Positions 11,324 to 22,171 of a DNA stretch of 64,000 nucleotides are shown piece after piece. Made by a program: the position numbers and the translations under genes. Source of the DNA: Kappaphycus alvarezii (lineage: Eukaryota; Rhodophyta; Florideophyceae; Gigartinales; Solieriaceae); NCBI GenBank assembly GCA_002205965.3, contig NADL03000657.1, forward strand, positions 1,426,001 to 1,490,000. The letters are read 5' to 3'. Below the pieces are notes generated by a model. It was not told the DNA's origin and ran no database searches. It was given only the letters and a program-made list of their open reading frames with translations. Each line of letters starts with the position of its first letter. Positions within the stretch are counted from its first letter, which is position 1.

Positions 11324-12994
11324 ATGTCTGGAAAGGATCAAGTGCCTGACGACCTTAGCGATGGGGATTTGCTTGATTATGAAGAAGAAGATGAAACGGT
11401 GTCCAAAGAAGTGCCCTCTGAGAAAGGCAAGGATTCTAACAAAAAGTGCGCTAATGCATCTCTATTCGCCCTTTGTTTTTCATATCCCTAGACTTCTGCA
11501 CCAAACTGGCCGAGCCCCGCCTGCGCAACAACCATCTGCCAACCTCTTCAACTGCCTTATGTCATGATATATCTGATATGGCCCCCGCGCATCCTAGCAG
11601 GGCATTGACACCCTTACCATCGGAGTCACTTCTCTTGCTATTCTTTGTTAGGGAAAGTAGTGAGGCGGGGCCCGGCCAATTTCCTGATTTCTTGTGAGCG
11701 AGGAGAACAGAACTTAGCTGAAGATACTGACCATCTCTAATTCGTTCCTTTCCCTGTGGTACTTCGTGATATCATTTTTCGGTTGCTACTACTGTCTGAC
11801 TTGAATTCTTTTTGACGCAGGGGAACCTATGTCGGAGTCCATTCTGCCAGCTTCAAAGATTTTTTCCTTAAGGATGAGCTCCTTCGAGCTATTCAAGACT
11901 GTGGCTTTGAACATCCCTCGGAGGTGCAGCATGAGTGCATCCCACAAGCAATCCTCGGTATGGATGTCCTCTGCCAAGCAAAGTCAGGTATGGGAAAGAC
12001 TGCTGTGTTCACACTGGCCGTATTGCAGCAGATTGAGCCGGTAGACGGTCAGGTCAGCTGCATTGTCCTCGCACACACAAGGGAGTTAGCCTACCAAATT
12101 GCTCATGAGTTTGAACGCTTCGCAAAATACCTCCCAAAGATTCGCACCTCCGTCATTTATGGCGGTGTCCCAGTTCGTCAGCACAGGGATTTGCTAAAAT
12201 CAAACACCCCGCACATTGTGGTTGGCACCCCTGGGAGACTCAAGGATCTTGTCAAACAGAAAGTTTTGATTTTGAACAATATCAAGTATTTTGTTTTGGA
12301 TGAATGTGACAAGGTACTGGAGGAACTCGGAATGCGTCGAGACGTGCAGGCGATATTCAAAGAGACACCACATGAGAAGCAGGTCATGATGTTCACTGCT
12401 ACTCTTTCCAAGGAGATGCGAGTTGTCTCGAAGAAATTCATGCAGACCCCAGTGGAGGTGTTTGTTGATGACGCGACCAAATTGACTCTGCATGGTCTCT
12501 TGCAACATTTTGTGAAACTTGCAGAGTCTGCAAAGAACAGGAAGCTGACCGACTTACTTGATGCATTGGAATTTAATCAGGTCGTGATTTTTGTCAAAAG
12601 TGTGGCGAGGGCAATTGAGCTGAATAAGCTCCTCATTGAATGTAATTTCCCCTCCGTGGACATTCACTCCGCAATTAAGCAAGAGGAGCGCATCAGAAGG
12701 TACAAGGACTTCAAGGATTTCAAAAAGCGAATTTTGGTAGCAACAGAAATATTTGGTCGCGGTATAGATATTGAACGCGTTAACATCGTGATCAACTATG
12801 ACATGGCCTCAGATCCGGACAGCTACTTGCATAGGGTTGGGCGTGCAGGTCGCTTTGGGACGAAAGGGTTGGCAATTTCTTTAGTGTCATCAGAGGCGGA
12901 CTCTACTGTGTTGAAGGCTATCGAATCACGCTTTGAGGTTGCAATTCCCGAGTTGCCGGATAAGATCGAGCAGTCTTCCTACATGGGTTCGTAG
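11324..12994 (+). CDS. SUB2: SUB2/UAP56-type DEAD-box RNA helicase
   Basis: An ATP-dependent RNA helicase of the nuclear TREX mRNA-export and spliceosome-assembly machinery. Exon 1 is 11324-11445 (acidic N-terminus with [10 protein letters not shown]), an intron of 375 bp runs 11446-11820 (GTGCGC donor, TTGACGCAG acceptor), and exon 2 is 11821-12994. The join is in frame and gives about 431 residues, as expected for the family (428-446). Motifs in order: the Q-motif region [15 protein letters not shown], Walker [24 protein letters not shown] (the subfamily signature), TAT in place of the usual SAT, and [10 protein letters not shown]. No frame problem is seen. Flanked by LINE debris on both sides. 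Confidence 0.95.
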
Positions 12995-13257
12995 ATCACC
13001 TCGATGATATGCTTGTATATGCATTGTGATTCCGTTGCTTGCACTTGGCGTAAAGTCGACGCCCCGACTACTGACCGACGATTGATGTTCTTGAAATAAA
13101 AGGAGTTCCCGAAATGTCTGAAAAGGTTGAATAGTCGGGCTTGACGGCTATTATTGCTGCAAGTAGTAATGACACCGTTTGATACTGAGTTAAAATTTGT
13201 TTGATATGCTTGTAAGATCTGGGAAAATTTGCAGCATGTAATCGCTTCAACAGGTAT
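12995..13257. other. 3' flank of the SUB2-like gene
   Basis: Non-coding. Presumably holds the 3' UTR; no distinct terminator signal identified. Confidence 0.4.
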
Positions 13258-13432
13258 CTTCCCTTAACAGGAGCGCCGCGACTTCTTAACCCTTTTTGCG
13301 TTTAGTCTCCAAATAATGCAGGCGCGACAGGTTTCTACCCGCCGTCCCATCCGTAGTTAATTTATGAATAACCTCTGCACGCTTCTGTTCAACATTGTAC
13401 AACCCATTAAGATTTACCACCACCATCAACAG
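13258..13432 (+). mobile_element. Short LINE 3' fragment
   Basis: About 175 bp similar to 21034-21206, the 3' end of the LINE-2 copy. Both share AATAATGCAGGCGCGACAGG and CATTGTACAACCCAT and end in an ACCACCACC tract. This is a severely 5'-truncated LINE insertion, the usual product of incomplete target-primed reverse transcription. Confidence 0.8.
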
Positions 13433-14466
13433 GTACTGCAATCGCAGATATCCAGTGTTAATGGTAAATCAGCTGAAAATGTAGTTGAACACATGTGACA
13501 ATCTAATGTGAGGGAACGCAACTTCCATTACTGATTTCGTAACTCATTCCATTTGAATATTTCTCTATCCCCGCTTTTCGAAGGATCAACAAATACAAGT
13601 TCAATAGGATTAGTTGACCACGGGAGGAATTTTGCAAGTTTTTCCTCGACCCCCCCCCTGAATTTGTAGCTTGACCCGCTCCAATAGCCTGTTGACGTGC
13701 CGTTCGTACGGTTTGCCATTGTCAATATCAATTCTGCCATACATGACACTGCCGAGGAAACTGATGAAGACGCCATATACGATCATTACTGCACCTTGAG
13801 AATTGTCATTGACGAACGATTATGCGAATAATGAGTGAGCAATATCTTGATTTTTGAGGCAATAGACAGTGCAAGGGCAGCATTTTTGGCGGAAGTGACC
13901 AAAATATCATTAATGAAAGCTGCAGCAAAAATGGGCACAGAGAAACGGGATGAAGTTTTTCGAGACTAGGAAAAATTCCGACAAACCAAATCGTGGGGGC
14001 TTGAAGAATAGCAATAAGGACGGAAGTACTGGCAAAGGCGTTGACGTAGGTGAGCCGAAGGTTGGATAGATTGAGCTCATATTTGAACGAGACGGATAAT
14101 TACTAAACAGACGACCTTGCATTTATGCAGAGGGCGCGAGAAAGTAGGCACAGGTGCTAGAGGGAAGATCGTCGTACTAGCTATAAAAGCCCCGAAAATG
14201 AAAAGGGCCGTTGCGGTAACAGCGTGAAAGCTTGAGTAAGTCCGTCGTGAAGAGCAATTTAATCGTACATTGTGTTTGCGATTTGGTTCTTTAATATTTG
14301 AAAGGTGCGGTTCGACTATCCCCGCTGTATGCTAAACGTGTGAAAAGCATGAATAGAACAACAGAAGTTATGCCTGTCCTTTGTAATGCATGTTGCATAT
14401 GGGCGAAATTGTAACCTCAAGAGCGAAAAGGGACTAAAGGATTGAATTAACCACTGTATTGGTCAA
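13433..14466. other. Intergenic, nothing recognised
   Basis: An 82-codon minus-strand frame (13528-13776) has no recognisable motif. No RNA gene or repeat seen. Confidence 0.4.
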
Positions 14467-14471
14467 AAAAC

Positions 14472-14846
14472 TGTTGCGCAGATATTCTCGACAGGTGGTA
14501 GTGGAAGGGAGTCTGGAGGCAGCTGGGTGCGTTGGATGATTCCAGTGTGGGTTCCTTACTTTGACATTGCTCAAGTCTCCTTATATAGGGAAAGTTTGGT
14601 CTACATTTCACAGTGGAGTTCAACGCAAACATTTCTCCCATTTCTACCATTTCTACAACTTGCTTACTATTTGTAAGCGCGTTGATGTCCTAACAATGCA
14701 TCAGCATAGCGCTCCTCCTTACTACAAGTACTGGTACCAATAAACTACTCACAAGTATGCATAATACGTATTACCATGCCGTTTGTAAACCTGACACGTA
14801 GAAGATGAAAACAATACGGAATGCGTCAGAACATAACGCTGTAACA
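14472..14846 (-). repeat. 3' LTR of the copia element
   Basis: 375 bp. On the minus strand it starts TGTTACAGCG and ends CTGCGCAACA. It lacks 42 bp present in the partner LTR. Confidence 0.95.
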
Positions 14847-15094
14847 CTCCCCCTCATCTTCAAGGTTGCAACCCAGTTCTTGAATCTGCAGGTTTCTTGT
14901 GAATTTGGAGTGGTTAGCCTTTCCAAGTACCTTGTTCAGTATATCGGCAATCATTTCCTGCGATGGACAATACGATATGTGGACTTTTTTTGTTTCACTA
15001 ATTCGCGAATGTAATGAAACTTGACCTCGATATGCTTAGTCCGATCATTCATGATTTGATCATCACTTAGGGATATCGCTGCTTGATTGTCGCA

Positions 15095-16449
15095 TTATAG
15101 CCTTATTGGTGCACTGTTTTCTTGTCCGAGGTCTTTGGCCAGCCTTAAGAGCCAAATGGCTTCCCTTGAAGCCAATAATAGAGAGATATACTCAGCTTCC
15201 TGATTGGATTGGGCAACGACACTCTGTTTCTTGCCTCTCCACGAAATGACGGATTTACCGTGCATGAACGCGTACCCAATAGTTGACTTCCTCTTCTCGT
15301 GATCTCCTGCATAATCAGCGTCTGCATACCCAATGATCTTTTTGTCACTGTCCGCCATGTACGTAATACCCCGGTACTTCGAACCTTGTAGGTACCGTAG
15401 AATGTGCTTGGCAGCGTTCCAATGTTGCTTTCCATGTGAATGCATAAACGTAGCCAAATAGTTGACTGCATACGTTATGTCGGGCCTTACCGTATTTGAG
15501 AATTGCATCAATACTCCAATCATTTCTCGGTAAGGAATATTTTTCGCATCGGACATCTCTGCCTCATCTGATTTCTTCAAGATTGTACCTTTTGGTAGTG
15601 GAGTTGATGCTGCACGACAGTCTTTAATATTGAACCTTCTCAAAGTCCCTTCAATCATGGGAGAATTATGAAGCAAAATGCTTCCAGTCGCCTCATTTCT
15701 TTCAATGACCATACCATGGAACTTGTCAAGTTTCCTGTTCTCTCGAATTTCAACTTTCGCAGATACATTATCAGCTGTTTCTTCCAATAATTTCTCGCTT
15801 GGTATAACGAGAAGCACGTCATCCACGTTAACCAATGCAACTGCACTAATTTTTTCTCCAGCCTTCAACGTGAACAGTCCAGGATCCGCTTCGCTCTGCA
15901 CAAATCCTATGCTCCTCAGCAGCTTTTCAATATACTTACTCCAAGCTCTCGAGGCCTGCTTCAACCCATAAATGGCCTTATATAAGCGGTAAACATGATT
16001 TTGTTTTTCGGATTTCTCGAAGCCTTCAGGTTGCTCGAGATAGATTTCCTCTTCCAGTAATCCGTTTAGAAATGCAGGGCAACTGGGGCAAACGTCTCAT
16101 TGAAATCTATCCCTGGTCTTTGCGAGTACCCTTTTACTACGAGTCTCGCTCTATATCTTGTTAACTCACCTTCTGAGGTTCTCTTTGACTTGAAAACTCA
16201 CTTGTTCTTAATTGGTTTATGACCAACTGGAAGTTTCATTAGCTTCCACACTCCCTTTTTCTTCATTTCATTCACTTCTTGGAGCATGGCTTTCTTCCAC
16301 TCAAATTTCTTGGAACATGTCAATGCTTTTTGTACCGTGAGAGGATCTCCGAACTCGGGATTTCCCAGCTTTGCCATCATGTTTAACGCAAGGAACATAT
16401 CAGGAGAAAATCGATCGGGTTGGGATCGCGAACGTCCAGACCTTCTCAC
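15095..16449 (-). pseudogene. copia reverse transcriptase and RNase H region
   Basis: RVT_2-type reverse transcriptase with VNVDDVLLV near 15850-15820 and PDITYAVNYLATF near 15480. RNase H has YADADYAGD near 15320 and VAQSNQEAEY near 15210. Lying downstream of integrase confirms Ty1/copia. Broken. Confidence 0.92.
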
Positions 16450-16664
16450 ATTCGGCTCATGGATGAGTTACTCTGCTGTGATTTCTTGATTATGATTTTC
16501 TGCATTCTCATCTTGATTATTATCATGTTGGGAGCTTGTATAGCCTTGATCTTCACTTGTCTCTGCACTTGTTTCTCCACTCAACGGAGCAGTGTCGTTT
16601 CCCATCGAAACAACTTCACCCTTCCCAGTGCCATTTGACCCTTGGATGTTCCTGCCCCTCTCCT

Positions 16665-18760
16665 TTATCTTTTCCTTGAACTGAACATCTCGTGAAACCA
16701 TAATTTTTTTTTCTCAGGGATGAAAATCTTGTACGAATTTCCTCTTACGAATCCAACTAGAACTCCCATTTCTGCACGTTCTTGGAATGTATATTTCCTC
16801 TTGCTTTTGAGTGTGTGAACGTAGGCAATTGCGCGGAATATATTCACATGGCTTAGGTTAGGCTTCTTCTTCATGATGATTTCAAAAGGAGTCTTTTGAT
16901 CTTGAATACACACGGTTACGCAAATAATTTGCAGTATTGGTCGCTTCCGCCATAAATTTTGATGCTGCGGGACATTTGCAACTTCTATTAGCAACTTTAT
17001 TTCCATATTTGAAAGTTTTCTATTCAGCCTTTCGGTTTTTCCATTTGAATCGGGAGAATTCGGTGCACTTGGCTCTTGTACTATTCCTTTCGACTTCGGC
17101 CACTTGTCCATTGCCTTAGACACATATTCTTCCCCGTTGTCAAACCTGAATCTCTTCACTTTTGCGTTGCATACATTCTCTACCTCCGTAATCATTACCT
17201 GAACGGCCTTCTGGACTTCTGTTCTTTGCTTCAGGATTCGAATCAATGATAACGCACTTGAGTCATCATACAGCGTAACGAAGTACCTGGCCCCTCCAAA
17301 CGATGTTGGTTGAACAGGCCCTATGACATCTGAATGGACCAAGTCCAATGGTTCTGTCCTTGTAGAGTCTTCTTCAGATGTAGCTTTCCTGGGTTGCCGG
17401 GTCGACTTTCCCTTAAAACATCCTCCACACTTTAATTGTGGTCCTCCTAATCCAATGGGGACTCCATTCAAAATTTGTGTAGTTTTCTTCATTACCAAAG
17501 GGCTTAAATGTGCAAGTCGGCGATGCCATAATTCGTCCTTCGAGACTTGACTGAAATATGACTTTCCAAGTTCCTTTTTTTCTCGAACAGTCTTCAAGAT
17601 TAACTTGTACAGGCCCTCAGCTTTCTCAACACCATAAGCAACCCATTGCTTTGAACTCTTGTCAAAGATGGAGCAATATCCATTTCTATGCTTATCTTCA
17701 TCGAAAAGGATTCTCTTGTCAGCCTTCCGTAATCGACTCACTGATATTAAATTACATATCAGTTTCGGTACGTACAGCTCATTTTGCAACTTGATATTCT
17801 GAATCGCTCCATTCACAAATGTATTCGCCATTATTTCACCTTGTCCATGAACTTTGGTCTGCTCACCGTTCCGGACTGAAACGAATCCAGGGTTTTCGGA
17901 GTTGGAGATGTTGGAGAATGCGTCCTTATTATTGCACATGTGTATTGAACAACCAGAGTCCAGGAAACACTTTCTCGATGCGCTTTCTTGAACTTTCAGT
18001 GCCAGGTGGGTAGCCACAAACGTAATGAAGGTAGTCGGCTTATGTTCACCTTTGCCGTACTTTCGATTGCCACCAGTTCCATTGTGGTTGTAGTCACCTC
18101 TATACTTCTTGCTATCTGAGTTTGACCAGCAGTCCTTCTTGTAATGACCTTTCTTTCCACAGTGGTGACATGCACGTCTTACTTTTACTCGCAACGCACT
18201 CGCGTTGCTTTCATCAACAGTACTCCTTGCAGTTTTCAACGATCCTTCTTTAACAACAAGAATTGCAACTGTTTCAGTAACAGTCTTATCCATTCCACTG
18301 ATCAGATCGGCTGTCGTCTGGAACTCTTCGCGTAGACCTCTCGAAAGTGTCCTCTGCTTGTCCAAGTCATTCACTTTATTCCAGCGAGTTTGTCTCCATG
18401 ACATTCTATCTGTTCACGTAATTCATAACAATTTCACTCTGCTGCATTTGCACAGCCTGATACTGCTCCAGCAAGGCATCAACACTTGCTTTAGACATTG
18501 TCTCGTAGAGTTCTTTCAACTTCACCCAACCTTCAGACGGATCGCTCATATCGATAACACTACCGACACAAGAATCATCTATAGTCAGTAAGATGCTTGT
18601 CAAAGCCACGTCCTGGCGCTTTTCGAAAGCCAAGAAGGCCTTTACCAGTTCTGTTTGTTCACAAAAGCTTGCTCCTGATCCGGCTTGACTTGCTTCGCTT
18701 CCAATCGACGGAGTGGTCTCTTCACCAGAAACGATCTTCCAAACACCCTTAGAGCGCAAG
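16665..18760 (-). pseudogene. copia gag, protease and integrase region
   Basis: Gag (UBN2 type) lies at about 18760-18400. A CCHC zinc knuckle (CHHCGKKGHYKKDC) is near 18165. The protease motif FLDSGCSIHMC is near 17970. The gag-pre-integrase motif LWHRRLAHLS is near 17540, and the integrase core begins LDLVHSDVIGP near 17345. Broken element. Confidence 0.92.
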
Positions 18761-18931
18761 ATGAGTTTAATCTTGCGTGACCACAGAAAGTAGTTGTCAT
18801 TCCTTAAGGCTTCTATCTTTAAACGATTAGTGTCGACGAGTCCGCTCGATTACATGATATCTGATCAAAAAAGAACACACGAACAAAGGATATGGAAAGT
18901 GGTAATAGAAGGTGACGGGAGAGTTAGAAGT

Positions 18932-18945
18932 CTGGGCCCATAACC
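18932..18945 (-). promoter_or_regulatory. Primer-binding site of the copia element (half-tRNA type)
   Basis: Directly inside the 5' LTR the minus strand reads GGTTATGGGCCCAG. This corresponds to the anticodon-arm region of initiator tRNA-Met, not its CCA end, as known for Drosophila copia, which primes from a cleaved tRNA half. Confidence 0.75.
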
Positions 18946-19362
18946 TGTTGCGCAGATATTCTCGACAGGTGGTAGCGGAAGGGAGTCTGGAGGCAGCTGG
19001 GTGCGTTGGATGATTCCAGTGTGGGTTCCTTACTCTGACATTGCTCAAGTCTTCTTATATAGGGAAAGTTTGGTCTACATTTCACAGTGGAGTTCAACGC
19101 AAACATTTCTCCCATTTCTACCATTTCTACAACTTGCTTACTATTTGTAAGCGCGTTGATGTCCTAACAATGCATCAGCATAGCGCTCCTCCTTACTACA
19201 AGTACTGGTACCAATAAACTACTCACAAGTATGCATAATACGTATTACCATGCCGTTTGTAAACCTGCCACGTACCCAGGAATAAAACTACGTAGAAATA
19301 ATAATTTTGCCACGTAGAAGATGAAAAAAATACGGAATGCGTCAGAACATAACGCTGTAACA
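18946..19362 (-). repeat. 5' LTR of the copia element
   Basis: 417 bp, the same termini as the partner. The extra 42 bp lies between two copies of CACGTA, so it may have been lost from the other LTR by slippage or recombination between them. Confidence 0.95.
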
Positions 19363-19391
19363 AAAACAATTTCTGGGATCTAAATTACTCA

Positions 19392-19808
19392 GTGGCGATA
19401 AGAGAACTTTCGCACCCAACATCAAAACGAGGAAGAGACACCGTTGCCCAGGATGACTTTTTGATACATTTGAAAGTTAGATATCGAAAATACTGGAGCC
19501 AGAAAAGTACCCGTGCATCGCATCTGAGTGCGGCAGATTATGGTGGTAATTTTGGAGTCGCGGATGCACTTTTGCAAGAGGGACTCCTAATAAGTTTCCC
19601 TTCCTACTACAATCAAGAGTCAGGAGTCGTTCTATTAAAAGATGTGCTACGAGACAGGATGCAAAGCCGCTTCGCTGAACCCAAAGGTACAAGCCTAAGG
19701 ATACCAGCGGACTTACAATTGAAGCTTAGAAGACGGTGCCTCCTAGTTACAACCGACAGCTACCCTACAGATGTCGAAAAAATAATGGAGTGCAACATTG
19801 TTAAGTAA
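19392..19808 (+). CDS. Hypothetical protein, 138 residues
   Basis: An uninterrupted ATG-to-stop frame just right of the copia element. The product is basic, with no signal peptide, membrane segment or motif that I recognise, and it may be a chance frame. It starts only 25 bp beyond the TSD, so if real it may have lost upstream sequence to the insertion. No function is proposed. Confidence 0.25.
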   Translation: MAIRELSHPTSKRGRDTVAQDDFLIHLKVRYRKYWSQKSTRASHLSAADYGGNFGVADALLQEGLLISFPSYYNQESGVVLLKDVLRDRMQSRFAEPKGTSLRIPADLQLKLRRRCLLVTTDSYPTDVEKIMECNIVK

Positions 19809-20349
19809 AAGGGGAAGCATCGCGGTTGATTTACGTTCCGTGGGGACCGCGGGTTATGCGCATGAAACACATGCAAATGAATAGCGAGGTCAAGTTGCAG
19901 GACTTTTGTAATGACTAGTACGTAGCACGCCTGTGACATGTGTGCCCTAGCGTCTATCCGCTGAATGCCGCGGCCTTAAGATGTTCGCGAGTCAAGCTCG
20001 CCGCCGTGATCGCGGACATGCCTCTCTCTTTCTTTCCCTCCCTCCCTTGGCTGTGCCACGATGCCTCTCTCTTTACAGTGGGGCCGAAAGATACATTTAC
20101 TGTGGTTTAGGAGCCAATGAGCCCTCGTGTAAGGGGATTGGCCCGATGAGGAACGCCTTAGATGTGGGATTGTCAAGTTTGGGGGTCGTTTATGTGGGTA
20201 TCTCCGCCTGGGGGAGCTCGGGACAGTTAGAGTAGGGGGATGACGTGGACAGATTGTCTGCATTTTAGTTTCTGTGAGTTCGAATATTATCGGGGGTTCG
20301 GAAGCCGACCATTCGAGGATCTGCAATTATATTTTTTTATTTGTGAATA
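19809..20349. other. Intergenic, nothing recognised
   Basis: Contains CT-rich runs near 20025-20075. No convincing gene. Confidence 0.4.
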
Positions 20350-21206
20350 TTTACTCTTTATCATCCAGCTGGAAGGAGGTCCACTCTAGGGTTCCAGCTC
20401 AACCTTGCCAAGACCCAATATTACGGCTTTTCCCCTTCCCACTTCCCTTTGGCACTTCCCTTTGGCACTTCCTGGCCCCTTTTCAGCCCCCCCTGGTTTC
20501 ATCGTGCTGGGATCCCCGATTGGCTCGGACCTTTTTGTTTCCCAAGCCGACATCGCACCCGTCTTAGATCCACGTGGAAAACACGCGTTGACCTGCAAAT
20601 ACGAAGACGGAATGACTCGTCGTCATCACATTATCCGCAACGTTCTTGCCCGCTACTGCAAGGAAGTTTGGATCGTCGCCTCGTCGAACATCCGCTCCTC
20701 TACCAGGTTCCCAACTCATCTGGGGATTCGGAGTCTCCCGCGCTACGAATGGAAATTTACATACCCGCTGCATACGGGCTTCACAGTACCGATATCGACG
20801 TCGACGTTACTGTTGCCCACCCCTCCGCACGCCGCCACATTTCGCCAAGTACGGTAACAGCAGGCGCTGCCGCAACACTCGCAGAGCGCAAGAAACATCG
20901 TCATTACGGCACTTACTGTAACCAAAACGGTATCCTCCTCTCCCCCGTCCGGATTGATATCTATGGCGCCTTGGGCGACGACGGCAAGGGTTTTTTCCGC
21001 CGCCTTGCTTCCTTCGCTGCTTCTCGTCGCGGTTCCTCCCCTCCACAGGAACTCCGCGATTTCGTTCCCCGTTTTGCATTTACTTTCCAAATAATGCAGG
21101 CGCGACAGGTTTCTACCCGCCGCCTGCACCCGTAGTTGATTTATGGATACCCTCCGCACGCCTCTGTGCGACATTGTACAACCCATAAAGATTTACCACC
21201 ACCACA
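20350..21206 (+). mobile_element. LINE-2: 5'-truncated and internally deleted LINE copy
   Basis: Same LINE family type as LINE-1. The end of the RT palm is recognisable (GFQLNLAKTQYYGFS near 20385, then VLGSPIGSDLF near 20507). It passes within a few codons to the C-terminal Cys/His and endonuclease-like region (DPRGKHALTC, near 20565; RRHHIIRNVLARYC), so about 700 bp of the connecting region seen in LINE-1 is missing. The tail carries DIDVDVTVAHP (near 20792) and VRIDIYGALGDDGKGF (near 20947). Parts lie in different frames. The 3' end has an ACCACCACC tract and matches the fragment at 13258-13432. Confidence 0.78.
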
Positions 21207-21532
21207 GCTCAAGGACTTATGTGCGATCAGAACCCGTCAAAAAGTTCTATATAACCGACAACTTGGAAATCTTTGCCACAAATTCTGGTCCCTCAAGTCG
21301 TCGCTTGTTCTCCGGCATCCCTCCGTCCATTTATGATGATTTTATGTTATGATTTGTTATGGATATTGTTGATTCAAGTGTCACCCAAACGCAGCAACCG
21401 GTGGAAGTGTTGATTTGGTTCTGGTCAGAGGATCAACGCGCATAGTGGTCACGGGCGTATGACCGTGCTACTCTCCTTACAACTTTTGCGACGCGAACTC
21501 ACCAAATCTAAACAGTTAACTCAAGCGTACGC

Positions 21533-21862
21533 ATGATGGAACGAATGGAACCGGACAAGGATTTCAGCGTCTGGGGAGAAACGCCGATCACCTCATCCAA
21601 ATCCACCATTCCATTACTCCCGGTCATTTTTTTCGGTCCTGGCAACTCACCTGCCCTTTCGCTGGAACATACTCTCCCCTTTTTGTGCCTCCCCACGCCG
21701 TCCATTGATGACAGCGTACGTCCACTCAAGACAAGTAAGGTTGGCACCAAACGGAAGCTCTCATACTACACCCCTATGGGCTACCATCCCCGGAGGAAGC
21801 GCCCCGCGCCCATAGACGCTGTACAGCAGCATCCGGAGATTCGAGTAATCAAGCATTTTTAA
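21533..21862 (+). CDS. Hypothetical protein, 109 residues
   Basis: Open frame with an N-terminal methionine and a basic stretch (KVGTKRKL, PRRKRPAP) that could act as a nuclear localisation signal. No domain recognised. It ends just before the gypsy-B LTR. It may be a chance frame or the remains of a host gene. The stretch 21207-21532 before it holds nothing I recognise. Confidence 0.25.
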   Translation: MMERMEPDKDFSVWGETPITSSKSTIPLLPVIFFGPGNSPALSLEHTLPFLCLPTPSIDDSVRPLKTSKVGTKRKLSYYTPMGYHPRRKRPAPIDAVQQHPEIRVIKHF

Positions 21863-21869
21863 CCCTGCC

Positions 21870-22117
21870 TGTAATAGAAGTGATACAGCACAACCAGTTA
21901 CGAACGGTTGTCAAGGTTTGAGTATCACTTCGAATGCTTGAGTCAAGTCAAACTCAAACATTCGTGAAAGACCGTGACTGCCTACCTGTAGACAGTCTAC
22001 TGTAGTATAAGAGTGAAACATACCAGAGCAGTTCAACTCCTGAGTGGGCGTGCCCTCCATTGTTTTCTTTTGTGTGGACTAAGTGAGCGTAACTGTTGCT
22101 AAGAGACTACTCTTACA
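21870..22117 (+). repeat. 5' LTR of gypsy-B
   Basis: 248 bp with TGTAA...TTACA termini. Its first roughly 88 bp match 43786-43873. A primer-binding-site-like TGGTAGCATC follows at 22120. Confidence 0.8.
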
Positions 22118-22171
22118 TTTGGTAGCATCTAAGCAACGTTCAAAGGAACAATCAAGACAGTGTTGTCAGCG

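Larger units (their letters stand above)
14472..19362 (-). mobile_element. Ty1/copia element with both LTRs and TSD
   Basis: LTRs at 14472-14846 and 18946-19362 enclose a minus-strand copia-type element (gag, protease, integrase, then RT and RNase H, the order diagnostic of Ty1/copia). The TSD is AAAAC at 14467-14471 and 19363-19367. The primer-binding site (18932-18945) matches an internal segment of initiator methionine tRNA. The polypurine tract is about 14847-14858 on the minus strand. The LTRs differ by a handful of substitutions and one 42-bp indel, so age is moderate. It is broken, with several interruptions. Confidence 0.95.
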
